Assembly: GCA_018136815.1 (NCBI GenBank)
Contig: CM030932.1
Location: 9,238,001 to 9,302,000, forward strand
Direction: 5' to 3'
DNA length: 64,000 nucleotides
Source of the DNA: Isochrysis galbana
Lineage: Eukaryota > Haptophyta > Isochrysidales > Isochrysidaceae
This document shows positions 39,064 through 49,352 of this stretch, piece after piece. Both the position numbers and the translations under genes were made by a program. A model generated the notes under the pieces. It did no database searches. It was not told where the DNA came from and saw nothing but the letters and a program-made list of their open reading frames with translations. How positions within the stretch are numbered: position 1 is the stretch's first letter; every line of letters starts with the position of its first letter.

Positions 39064-40918
39064 TCCGGCGCACATTCGCGAAGGCGCTCTTCTACATTTT
39101 TCGCTCTCGTCTGATTAGACCCCTTCTTAGCGATGCAGCCACAGCGCTCTAGGCCGATGTTGTTACGCGCTGATTGTACACATTCCATATATGGTGGACA
39201 ACTTTCTTGAACCCATGAACAGAGACTCCATTGGCAGCAAGACTTTGCGGACATCGCTTCAATTTTCGACTCTCGCTCTCGCGGTGAAGAGCTGATCAGT
39301 CGATGCGAGTTCGCTACGCCATATCGCACAGCTTGCTTGTACCATTGCATGCAAGGGCGACAAACGACGCCAGGCTGTACATTTGTCATTGAGAACGCGC
39401 TCCGCCACGGAGGAGAGTGCGAACTACGAGCTGCAGACCCGTGTATTACTGCACAATGAAGAACTGGGACGGGCAGCACGTTGTGTATCTTTCTCTTATG
39501 TGTTGAATCACACGACACCTTTTGTGAGTGGGCCGCCGATCCTCGCGTGATCATAAACAACGGTTTGCTCTCTTGCGCAAGCGACCTTGCGCGACGACGA
39601 CATCCTTATGGGCAGTGCAACGTGTGTTACCTTCCCTTGCTACTTGTGCTTCTTCGTTGTGCACCATCTTGCACTCAAATCTCCTCGGCCTGTCCTCTCT
39701 CTCGTGCCATCGTTCCATTTCTACGTATGCTTCTATCGTGCACGCAGTCCTCGACTACATGCGCGTGCGCTACTGTGCACACCCTTTCCGCGTTGACCCG
39801 CTTTAGCACGGCTAGGTTTATTGGGGGTGGAAGGGGAGGGGGGGTGCGCTCTCTGCTTTCGCTGCGGCAAGACGCGGGCAGCTCAGGATGAAGGTGTCTG
39901 TATGGGGCTTCATACAATCTTCAGCATAGTACAACAACTATTATTATGCATTTGACCTATGGCCTATGGAAGATGGTGCGACTAGAGGTTCCCTTTTTGT
40001 TTACCCCCCTCACCTATTTTTTTACACCTTATACATTTCTACTCCTCAAGCCTTTGCCTCATTGTCCGTATCACCACCCCCAAAAATGTGTCCCTAGATG
40101 CAAACGTTTCTATGGCCCGTGGTAGCGCACCAGGGCCGCACCCCCGCCGACACCAAAGAGCAAAAGGAATGAGGGGGGGACAAGGCCAAGGCGAGGATCC
40201 GGAGCGAAGGGAGAGAAGGGCGTTGGCCGGCGTGAAGTAGAATGTACTAGTCTAGCGATAGGTGTGTAGCCCTGAATCTTCAGATTCCCCCCCTCTCTCA
40301 TCCTCCCATCAGGCCCCTTTGCCTGCGAGACCAAAACAGGATCTTGCCGTGGGCGGCTGCGTCTAAGTGTGGAGGTGGAGGGAGGGGCGCTCCGGCTAGC
40401 TAGCGTAGAAGCTGGTGAAGAGCTGGGTGGCATATGGGGGAAAGGGTGCTTGCGCTTACCGCGGCAGGGAGTCCTGTCTTGAGTGAGCGCTAGTCCCATC
40501 CCTTTGTCGCACCGCGACCCAAAAAAATTGTCACTATGTAAAACTAAATCTTCAGCATAGTGTAGGCGTTAAGTAGGCTAGGCCTCAAGCCGCTCTGCTA
40601 GCGCGCTACAAGCGTTCTTGCTACTCATCAGTGGCATCTGGGCCGGCCGCTATGCGCATTGGTGGCTGGCGGGCCGGGTGCTTGGTACTGTGAGTAAGCT
40701 CGCACGAGCAAGTCAAAGAGAGCCTTGGGGCGGGCAGTGCAGAGATAGGCCAGGGCTAGCACTTCGCATCGCACCTGGGCCGCATGTGAAATGCCTCAAA
40801 CAAGCACACATGGGGGACACCGGTAAAGGTGGCCAAGACAGGCCATGAAAGCCGTATGTCAGCTGGCGTATTCCTAAGCTCTTTCTCACGCCATCGTTGA
40901 CGCTGATCGCGCAACCTC
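39064..40918. other. Intergenic, no supported gene
   Basis: Several overlapping open frames (39060-39891) lack recognisable features. Bases 40252-40290 carry a copy of the AGCCCTGAATCTTCAG motif. Bases 40295-40470 are CT-rich on the plus strand. Confidence 0.4.
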
Positions 40919-41632
40919 TCACAGCTCGATTCGTGCATTTCCGGTCAATCCCATCGCCTCCCATACAATACCAGCAAAGTGAGCTATGAAGGCGATTGCG
41001 CACACCCCAAGCACGACTGCCGCCGGTATGATGAGATCCATGGGAGGTCCAAGCTCAAGACGACCTTCGTCACGGGTTGCGGCCGAAGGGAGATCTTCGG
41101 CTACAGCCCTTGTCTCATCGGTTGCGTCTCGTGTGCCTGCACTATCTTGAAGTTCTTCCTTGGCAAAGAGTTCAGGGGCAGGTGGCTGCCCACCTTCGAA
41201 CATGGGTGGCAGCAAGCCGGTGCGGTAGCACAGCCATCGCTCGGTGAATAACTCTGTCACATGACCATTTCCCTTCTCGCACCATGCAATCAACTCGGCC
41301 TCAGTGGTCCAACGACCGAGTGCGCGCCCCATCTCAAAGTCAATCTCACAAGCATAGTATGGCGAGCGGCACGGTTCGGTCGCCTCACCTAAGATCCAGC
41401 CACAAATACCCTGCGACTGTGGCCAATAGATACGCCACCGAGTTCCAGATTTTCCCCACTGCGGGCAGCCATTATACAGCTCGTTGGAGCGATAGTATAT
41501 TCCATTGGCTTGCCACTCTCCAGCGCCATCTACCTCGAACGCCTTGATACTCGATGGCAGAACACCGGAACTCTGCATTCTCTCGTCGTCCAGCTGCTCT
41601 TCACGCTCCTCTCCGACGCTGGCCGTCTCCAT
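40919..41632 (-). CDS. Trp/Tyr-rich single-domain protein with C-terminal TM
   Basis: A 237-residue protein. After an acidic N-terminus, residues about 31-95 form a small domain: FEVDGAGEWQANGIYYRSNE, CPQWGKSGTRWRIYWPQSQG and CGWILGEATEPCRSPYYACE. This V-x-G-A-G...NG-x-Y...W-x-I-x-x...GW-x-I...YYA layout is a short beta domain that recurs in many algal and protist proteins. A second part (TTEAELIAWCEKGNGHVTEL) follows. Residues about 200-222 (MDLIIPAAVVLGVCAIAFIA) form one TM helix, so the domain is probably displayed on one side of a membrane. No intron is evident. Function unknown. Confidence 0.6.
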   Translation of the reverse strand: METASVGEEREEQLDDERMQSSGVLPSSIKAFEVDGAGEWQANGIYYRSNELYNGCPQWGKSGTRWRIYWPQSQGICGWILGEATEPCRSPYYACEIDFEMGRALGRWTTEAELIAWCEKGNGHVTELFTERWLCYRTGLLPPMFEGGQPPAPELFAKEELQDSAGTRDATDETRAVAEDLPSAATRDEGRLELGPPMDLIIPAAVVLGVCAIAFIAHFAGIVWEAMGLTGNARIEL

Positions 41633-42207
41633 CTCGCGCCTCGGCTAAGGAGAGGCGAGGCAGGCCGAGAGGCGGCTGGCGTGGCGACCCGCCCTCGCCG
41701 CAACCTGACGAACACGCACCGGACGGGCCGAGCAGCCGTCGTAGACGGACTAGCTAGATAGATAGAGCTTCTCATTCAACAACGTTTTCTAGTAGTATAA
41801 ACTACTATAAAACAGAGGTGGAAGGTGCTAGGCGGCTCATAGAGGCATCAGGGGCATGGTCCGCACACACCCTACGCCGAGCAAAAGAGAAATCGCCAGT
41901 TCTTGACCACACGCAAGAGCCGTGCTCGAATCGCACGCACACGCCTCACAGCAGCGCTCCTCTCCCAGCACAAGAGGGTGCAACCTCAAGTTTGGTTGTT
42001 CTTTCGGCAACTACCCCCATATGGACGCTATAAGTTCTACTTGCAGGACCCCCACATTATAGTACAAAAGTGCAGGTCTCAGGTGGCAATCTGACGAGCC
42101 GGCGCCGCATGTATGTGCGCAGCAGTTGAAAGAAGTGCAGGAAGCAGGCCCAAGTTAGAACTGGAACTGGGCGTCCTTGTCCGCTTTATCGTCGATTGAA
42201 GAGGCGC
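41633..42207. other. Intergenic; repeat unit at 41985-42072
   Basis: Bases 41985-42072 (TTTGGTTGTTCTTTCGGCAA ... CTATAAGTTCTACTTGCAGG ... TAGTACAAAAGTGCAGG) are the first of three copies flanking the small membrane gene. No other structure seen. Confidence 0.6.
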
Positions 42208-42453
42208 TCAGGTGCGGGGTTTGCCTACTGAGAGAGCGTCGCCAGGCTTACCGAATTTCAACATGCCTCTCGCCCAGTAGTATGCTGTTCTCAAGAGCGT
42301 ATATATAAGAAAAAGTGCCGGAAACATGGCAAACACGCCAAGGCCGAATGCCACAAGCAGTGCGATTAAGCTGATGGGCACGGCAAGAAGGAGGAATATG
42401 GTTAAGTTGCTAATTTTCTCCCACTTGTCGCCTTCAAGCGAGTATACTGGCAT
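42208..42453 (-). CDS. Small membrane protein
   Basis: 81 residues from ATG at 42453: MPVYSLEGDKWEKISNLTIF, then two hydrophobic segments (LLLAVPISLIALLVAFGLGV and FAMFPALFLIYTLL) and a basic tail (YYWARGMLKFGKPG). A two-TM hairpin is likely. I recognise no family. It sits between direct copies of an 80-90 bp repeat, so it may be mobile-element cargo or simply a small gene in a repeat-rich spot. Confidence 0.4.
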   Translation of the reverse strand: MPVYSLEGDKWEKISNLTIFLLLAVPISLIALLVAFGLGVFAMFPALFLIYTLLRTAYYWARGMLKFGKPGDALSVGKPRT

Positions 42454-42487
42454 GTCTGCCTCCTGTTGTATCTGATTTTTTTATGAG

Positions 42488-42655
42488 AGGATACAACCCC
42501 CCCATATGGGCGCTATAAGTTCTACTTGCAGGACCCCCATCTTATAGTACAAAGATGGTAAGTGCAACCACAGGTTTGGTTGTTTTTTGGCAACTACCCC
42601 CGTGTGAACGGTATAAGTTCGACCCCCTCATTAAGGTACAAAAGTACAGGGCTAC
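42488..42655 (+). repeat. Two tandem copies of an 80-90 bp repeat
   Basis: CCATATGGGCGCTATAAGTT ... CAGGACCCCCATCTTATAGTAC (42500-42555), then GTTTGGTTGTTTTTTGGCAACTA ... GGTATAAGTTCGACCCCCTC ... GGTACAAAAGTACAGG (42573-42650). Same orientation as the copy at 41985-42072. Confidence 0.7.
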
Positions 42656-44396
42656 ACGATTTGACTGCAAAAAAACGGACATCGCAGCCAGGCCCGCCCT
42701 TCCACCGCGCCCTCGCTCCTCTCCAATCAAACCAAAGCAGGTGGTTGCACCCCACCCCACCGTACGAAGGCGCGCAGGCGTCCCATAGGCGGGAGGAGAG
42801 GCATCCCACAGAGGCGGGCGGGGAGGCGCGCCAACGTCTCCTGACCGGGGGGGGGGGGCAGTGACTGGGCTAAGCGCTAAGCAAGGGCAGCGCCGGGCGA
42901 GCGGAAGCAGCACCTAGAGCAATGCCCCCCCCCTCACGTGGTGGCACTGTGCGTTTTGGCTGACGAGTAGATGGGTAGGAGGGAGGGAAAGAAAGACCGC
43001 CCAAGCTCGCGAGAAGGCTCGCCACACGGGCGGTCGTGGGGGTAGCAAGGGTCAAAAAAGAGAGATATGACTTGCAGCGCTCACCGCTCGCGCGACATGA
43101 CGCTCCTCTTCGGTCTTCGGATTCTCCGCCACGTGGGAAAGTTACAAGGGAGACACGCTCCCGGCCGTCGCTGCGGAGTCTCTCTCTCTCTCTCCGTCTC
43201 TCGCGACGAGTTTGGGTTGTCGGCGATTTGGGGTTTCAGTTACTTGATGTTTTGCTTGGTTAATTTAGGTGAATGATTCTGGTGTGTTCGTGAGTCGGTG
43301 TATCCTGTTGTTCTCAGGATCGTTGTCCGTCGTTGTTCACTGCGTCGCTGCACTCTAGCAGCCTAGGCTCCCTCCTTGAGGGAAGAGTTCTTTGTAGGTC
43401 TTACCATCTCTTACAACCCAACACACTAGGGCCGCTAGGAGCGCCTCGCCGCCCCATAGCCCCTCGTTCTCCGTTCGTCCCCAGCCCAAAACTCAAATGA
43501 AGTTGATCGACACCAGCTCCAGAATTTCATTCACCCGACTCCCGACACCAGCTCCAAAATTTCATTCACCCGACTCCCGGCGGGGAGGAGGGCCAAACAA
43601 AGCGCCGCGCTAGCCGCCGGTGCCGCTCGCGACGGAGTGGCTCAGAGCCCTCCGGCAACGCTCGACTCGACAGACTCTGTGCTACCTGCGATAGAACATA
43701 GAGCCCTTAGAACCCTCACGCCTCCCGAACGGCGCCAACGTTTCGATAGGAGTGGGGGAGGGGGGGGGCTGACGCTGGCGCAGGCCCTCAAACATTTAAC
43801 ACTAACATTTGAAGATTCAGGGCTAACACCTATGACGGACACGGTCCTATCTACCTCGCAGTTCCACAGCCCTAAGACATCCCTTCCTACGCCTACCTCT
43901 TCATCCCACCTTTCCCCCTTTCTTCATTTTTTGTTCGGTGTTTGGGGTGGGCCCGGGCCCAGATGCGCTCTGCCTCGGGCCAGTTGGGGCATGCCTTTTG
44001 TATGTTCGTATTATGACGCGGTCTCCGATCCAAGTGGCACCGAATGAAGGCGTTTCGCCTCGGCGGTGGTGGCGAATGGCAACGATGTACGCTGTACGCC
44101 TGAGCATGAAGGTGCAACCAAAAAAAACCCTAGAAAGTCATCTACAGCCTATGGATAGGTACACTCCAACATTGATATGGGGAGACGCTGCAACCCTCCG
44201 CTTTCCACTACCACGCCCCGCACCCTCCGCGCTGCTCCCGAGGCCCGAGGACATTGCATCGCCATGCGCGCCACATTCACATGTACATGACCACATGGGT
44301 AGAACATTCAGAATCGGGGGCCACACTTCTCCTTCGAGTTGCTGGTCTTGTTGTGCTATACCAATCATTGTGCTGTACCAATCGTAAGTGGACAGC
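42656..44396. other. Repeat-bearing intergenic region
   Basis: No supported gene. Bases 43261-43335 repeat 13318-13390. Bases 43490-43580 contain a tandem duplicate (ACACCAGCTCCARAATTTCATTCACCCGACTCCC, twice). Bases 43808-43830 are the reverse copy of the AGCCCTGAATCTTCA motif. Bases 44039-44060 are a diverged ACCGAATGAAGGCGTTTCGC motif. Confidence 0.6.
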
Positions 44397-46281
44397 CTAT
44401 TCCTTGCGGCGCGTGCATATTTGCAAGTCACCCCTAGAGTCTCGGCAACAGCGGATGTCATCATCGATGTACATAACTTCGAACCAACCTGCGCCCACAG
44501 GAGGGAGCGGCACCTTGATGTCCTTCCACTTTGCCTCACAAGACTCGAAGCGGAAGTTGACTTTGCCGCCGGTCGCGCTAGGCTCACACGTTGAGCCCAC
44601 CTGAAATCAAAACACGGAGGCAAGGATGAGACCAGATGTAGTGCGACACATTCAGACGAATAAAGCATCAAGATTACCCTCGATGACCCAACCATCAGCA
44701 TCGAACAGCATCAATCATATTTGTACGAGTATTGCCAGAGTGTACATGTGGTCATCACGACCCTGTGAAAGTGCAGCAGCTCTCCGACAACCTTCACTTC
44801 TCAACAATTGTAGCGCGGGTGCAAGGCCATGTTAGTCCAACCGCATACTCGCCTTCAGGAAGCCACCGTCAAAATCGATAGAGTTGTCCAACCGGTACGT
44901 GCCGTCACTTGTGCGCGAAATAGTTTGAGACGCGGACTCACAAGGTAGACCAAGAAAGCCCTGCCGGTTGGGTTAAAGAATGGGATGCTGCGTCTGGGCA
45001 AATCGTGGAGCTTTGCAATGCCCGATCAGATGAGGGGCCAGCTTCTCATTCGCCCGTTCCCTGCGGCTGGGCGAGATCAGAGTGGCCATTGGCCCTGTGG
45101 CGTCTCACCTTGTCAGTCAAAGTCAGCAGCTCTGCCTCAGTGGTCCAAACAATATCCCACGTGCCAACTAGTTTGTCAGACGATGCGGTATCACGAAGCG
45201 CCGACACTGCCTCGAGCCTTTGCATAATGTCCCCAATCGAGCTCACCACACTTGCGTCAGAAGCGGCGCCCTTCCGCTGACCCTCGCATGCGACGAGCAG
45301 CTCCGTTTTCAGCATCGAAATTTCTGCATTCGACTTGGAACTGGGCCGTAGCGTGGGCGCTCGGGTCAAGACAAACAAGTAAGAGTCGGCCGCCTGACCC
45401 TCGTCCTTCGAGATTAAGCCGACGTTGCGAGCAGTGGACCTGCCGCCGTCAACACCGGCACGGACCACACGGAAATCGTCGTCGGTGTAGGTCAGGAGCC
45501 ACGTACGTTCTGTTCCATCTGGGAATCGGATCGATGGAAAGGAGAGCCCACCAAAAGTGGCGGTGATGGTGCGGAACATCACGCGCAGGGAAGAGTCGCT
45601 CGAGGCGGTAAACTCGGCGCACAGTGTAACATCCAGGAGACCACCCAGCAACACCTGACAGGCAGAAGCGACGGGACGGTGTGTGAGTTTGGGAGTTAAG
45701 TGGTGCAAGTCAAGCACATGTTTTCCAGATGTTCCTGGCTTGGCCACAAGGGCACCGGGTCCAGTGGCTCTCTGAGAACGTCTCACCAGCTGGTTGCTGT
45801 AGGTGTTCGTATCAACGTCCACCATTTGATAGGCCTCGCCCACGAAAGGGCCCAGGGCCCCATTGGAAGGCGGTGGCGCGTCTGAGTAGCGGACGCGCCA
45901 TCGGCCATTGAGCGCTTGGATCCCTTGCGTGGCCGGTTTGGAGATAGGGTTGCGCTGCTCGAGTTGCCGGCAGAGTGCGTCAACTTCGAGCGCAACTGAT
46001 GCAGGGACCCGTTGCGCCGGGTCGCCGTGCGGCGCGAGCGCGTCGAGGACCTCTCGCTTGAGTGTGGGCGTTGTGGTGCGTGGCCCTCGTCCGAACCCAG
46101 CGCGCGAGGCGAGCTCTGCCAGGAGATCGAGGCCCCGGGGAGCGCTTCCGGCGGCGGTGGGCGCAGCCATTGTGAGCTGGCCAAGCGCACCTCGCCGCAC
46201 ACCTCCACGCCACGCCGCGCCCACGCACACCGCCCCTGCGGCCGGCAGGGCCAGCAGGTGCAGCGCCAGCCGCCAGAGCAT
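44397..46281 (-). CDS. Plastid-lipid-associated protein (PAP/fibrillin), two domains
   Basis: Minus-strand exons 46281-45109, 44960-44853 and 44600-44397 join in phase 0 to 494 residues. The ATG at 46281 starts MLWRLALHLLALPAAGAVCV, a signal peptide, followed by an A/R-rich transit-like region. The first PAP domain has NGRWRVRYSDAPPPS, a TATFGGLSFP segment and WLLTYTDDDFRVVRAG, matching the family's W-x-L-x-Y and DDD-x-R end. The second starts LVGTWDIVWTTEAELL, continues GTYRLDNSIDFDGGFLK in exon 2 and ends WFEVMYIDDDIRCCRDSRGD in exon 3, with the same Y-x-DDD-x-R signature. Intron 1 is GT-AG. Intron 2 is GC-AG (AAG|GCGAGT), required by the frame. Fibrillins bind lipids/isoprenoids at thylakoids and plastoglobules. 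Two complete PAP domains in one chain is unusual but known. Confidence 0.85.
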
Positions 46282-47094
46282 CTCTCTCGCCGAATCGGCA
46301 CGACCCACACACCTGAAATGGGGAGGGAGCGCGAGCTTTCACTGGGGGGGGAGGAGGGGGGGGGGGGGGGGGAGTATATTACTACTACTACTAAAATATT
46401 GAAATGCTAGATCGAAATGCGACATGTATTTGATTACTCGTACCTGTAGTTCTGTTGATCTGACCCGCCAGCTACCAGCTACTCGGCAAGACGGAGCAGC
46501 GGAGCACAATGGGGACCATCTCGGATGAGGTTTTCAGCTTTCAGGCATGGCCATGCGTAATGCCTGGATGCCTGGCAAGTGGCAAGTGGCAAGTGGCAAG
46601 TTGGAGCATGTGCTGACGAGCTTGGCTAAGAAACTGTCGTCTCTCGACACCAGCCTCGCAATGCGGTAATGTGGCATGCGCATGGATGGGAGTAACTAGC
46701 AGTCCATATCCGTCCATGCGTCCATGAACAACTTGCAATTTGTGTACAACGCGCAACACGCATAACAATGTACAATGTGCAATGTGTACAACTAGCTTGT
46801 ACAACGAACAGCGAAACCACCACGTACCACGTGCCACGTGTTGTATACTGCGAGCGAATCACAACTTGACAACATGGCATCGCCAAATACCAAGCTAAAG
46901 TTACTACGCTTTTAAGTACTACTACGACAAGATTACTCTATGCACTCTCTTTCGATTAATTAAAGTATAAAGTATAGCTATACTCTACACTCTACTCTAG
47001 CGGGAAGAGGACGGTTCTTTTTTCTCCGTCTCTCAACGCCTCCCTTGCCCCGCCGGCCCCCCACCCACTGTCTCGCCTCTCGCCGTACAGAAAG
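46282..47094. other. Intergenic, no gene seen
   Basis: Divergent promoter region between the PAP and ankyrin genes. Contains a GGCAAGTGGCAAGTGGCAAG tandem at 46573-46602, a poly-G run (46354-46370) and AT-rich DNA (46900-47000). Confidence 0.5.
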
Positions 47095-49345
47095 ATGTTC
47101 TCCGGCCGTGAGGCACTCGACGCTCTGGGCTGCTGCTACCTGCGCTCATCGGCCACCGTGGGCATCGAGCCGCCGCCGGTGCTGCTGCGCGGTGTCGATG
47201 CTGGTGTGCAGGTCGGCTGGCTCCGCAACACCTTTGCCCGGCAGTGCCAACCAGGCATGTCCACACTCGAAGTGGTGCAGCAGATCATCAAGCCGGCGAC
47301 CGAGGCCAGGAAGTGCAGGTACGTCGCATTGCTTGATCAGCACGTCGTGGGCCGGGCGCGAGCCTTCTCGAGCCATACCTGGAAGGCGCCGATTCACGAC
47401 CTGATCGCGGCCATCACACACGTCATGCCGGATGACGCCTTTGTCTGGATCGACATCTTTGCTGTCCTGCAGTGGCCAGTGCCTGAGCAGGCCGTTGACC
47501 TCGATTTCCGGTCGGTGGTTCAGGCGTGCGGCGCGCTCATCCTTGTGGCAGTTCATGTCCCTGAAATAGCCGCACTTACCATTGAAGAGGCCCAGGCCCA
47601 AGGCAATGTGCCTGATGCGGCAAAGCAGTTGTGCGCCTTCTTCCGCGTGTGGTGCTTGGTGGAGATCGCGGCAGCATTGGAGGCTAAACTGCCGGTGGTA
47701 ATGCTGGTTGGTGGCTCGAGAATCGGCGGGGACATCCCTGCTGCTCTGCCCCCTCCGGGGCCAGTCGCCGCCACGGGCGGTGCCGAGATTGCCGACCCCG
47801 CCGACCCCGACTCATCCCCCTTCACCCTCGAGTTCATCCCCAACCCCTCGATGCTGAATCGCCTGTACTGGCTGATTGACATCACCAGAGCGGCTGCCAC
47901 GGTAGAAGCCGACCGTGAGAGGATACTTGCGGAGGTTGCCTCTAGCCCAGGTACTGAGGCGGTCAATTCTCTCGCCAGGGGGGCCGCTGCAGGTTCCGAG
48001 ATCTACATGCATGAGCGAGAGCTTTTGGCGGCGGTGCTTGGCGATGGAGCGCCACTAGCCGCGCTAGAGGAGCCGGCGAGGTCGCGGGCTCTCCGGTGCG
48101 CCGCGGCGGGCGGACTGATGCGACCGTTGAAGGTGTTGCTCGAAGCGCATGGCGGCTCCGGACTCGACCTTGAGGTGCGCCTCTCGGCCAAACAAATGGT
48201 AGGGTGGGTTGGGGGGTGGGCTCGGTTGGGGATCTGTTTTGGGTCGGAGGTGGACTGCCCGTGCCTATTTGCGGAAATTCCCTCCCCCCCTCCCTTTCTT
48301 GTTTGCCCGCGCGCCATCTCTCGTCTTGGCATTCAACTTAGACTGTCGCAGTCAACCGTGCTGTGCCCCGCCGGCCTGAGCGGCGGCTGAGGCCTCCACA
48401 TGTACTATTGTCGGATGCCACGGGACTAGCTGGGGCTGTGAGCCTCAACATTCCCCTGCTTCTAACGGCCTCACCCCACCGTCATTGTCGTAGGGCACGG
48501 ACGAACAATACGGAGCTCACCCGCTGATGTGGGCGGCGTGGGGTGGTCACATTGAGGCGATGCAGGCCCTGCTCGCCGCTGGGTCCCATGTAGACGCTCC
48601 TCGGACCGGCAGGGCCAAGGGGATGACCTCACTCTCCTGCGCTGCCGTCGGCGGACACTTGGAAGCATGCAAGGTGCGCCGTGACCTGGAGTGGAAAAGT
48701 GGAAGCAATCGGCCCAGTGGGAGCGCAGGTGCCCGCCCCCGAGTTGCACACGGAATTTTCCCTCAGCAGACCCCCCTCCGCCAACCCCGCCCACCCCGCC
48801 CAGCTCCTCCTTGACAACCGCGCCGACGTCAACGCCAAGTCAGATGCAGGGCTTACCCCCATTACCGGCGCCGCGAGTGGAGGGCACATCGAGGTGCGCC
48901 GGCGTTGCGGGCTCCTCGCCAAGCACTCACACTGTGAGACACACTCCACCCGAGCCAGAATCCGATGCTATTTGCATAGATTGCTGGTGAGAGGCATACA
49001 TGCAAACCCATACGGACTTGCACAAATCGATCTGGGAGCGAGGACGCTCCTCGAGCGCTCGCCGTGTCTTTTGCCACCTTGCTTGGCCAAGTACTGGGCG
49101 CTGCTCATGCAACCCTCCTTGCCCGCATCCGCTCAGCCAGAGTGTGAGGAACGTTGTATCGCTTCCACAAAGCCTCCATCGGCACGATCCGCCCCCATGC
49201 CCCTCAGGTGATTCGTTTGCTAATCGCGGCCGGCGCTGATGTCAACGTGAAGCCGGACGACGGTGTGACTCCACTGATGAAAGCTGAGCGTGGAGGACAT
49301 ACCGCTGTCGCAGAGGTGCTCCGCCAACACGGGGCGGTCGAGTAA
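47095..49345 (+). CDS. Ankyrin-repeat protein with N-terminal FSSHTW domain
   Basis: Exons 47095-48198, 48494-48673, 48804-48893 and 49208-49345, three GT-AG introns all in phase 0, give 503 residues. Exon 1 encodes RARAFSSHTWKAPIHDLIAA, AFVWIDIFAVLQWP and FFRVWCLVEIAAAL. This S-H-x-W...WxDIF...QW...R-x-W-C-L-x-E pattern resembles the HET/TIR-like sensor-type domain seen at the N-terminus of many protist repeat proteins. Exons 2-4 encode ankyrin repeats: HPLMWAAWGGHIEAMQALLA, MTSLSCAAVGGHLEACK, LLLDNRADVNAKSDAGLTPI and LLIAAGADVNVKPDDGVTPL. The stop codon (GTCGAGTAA) lies inside the duplicated target of the adjacent LINE, so the present 3' UTR is LINE-derived or truncated. Confidence 0.8.
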
Positions 49346-49352
49346 ACATACA
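49336..49352. repeat. LINE target-site duplication, left copy
   Basis: GGTCGAGTAAACATACA, identical to 53146-53162. It includes the last sense codons and stop (GAG TAA) of the ankyrin gene. Confidence 0.9.

Noticed and set aside
40110-40499. Minus-strand 129-codon frame
   Set aside because: Ser/Pro-rich composition, overlaps a dispersed repeat, no motif.
41895-41960. GTGCTCGAATCGCAC hairpin as a tRNA T-arm
   Set aside because: The loop phase is wrong for TTCRA, and the upstream hairpin TCTTG...CAAGA has an 8-nt loop, so no cloverleaf forms.
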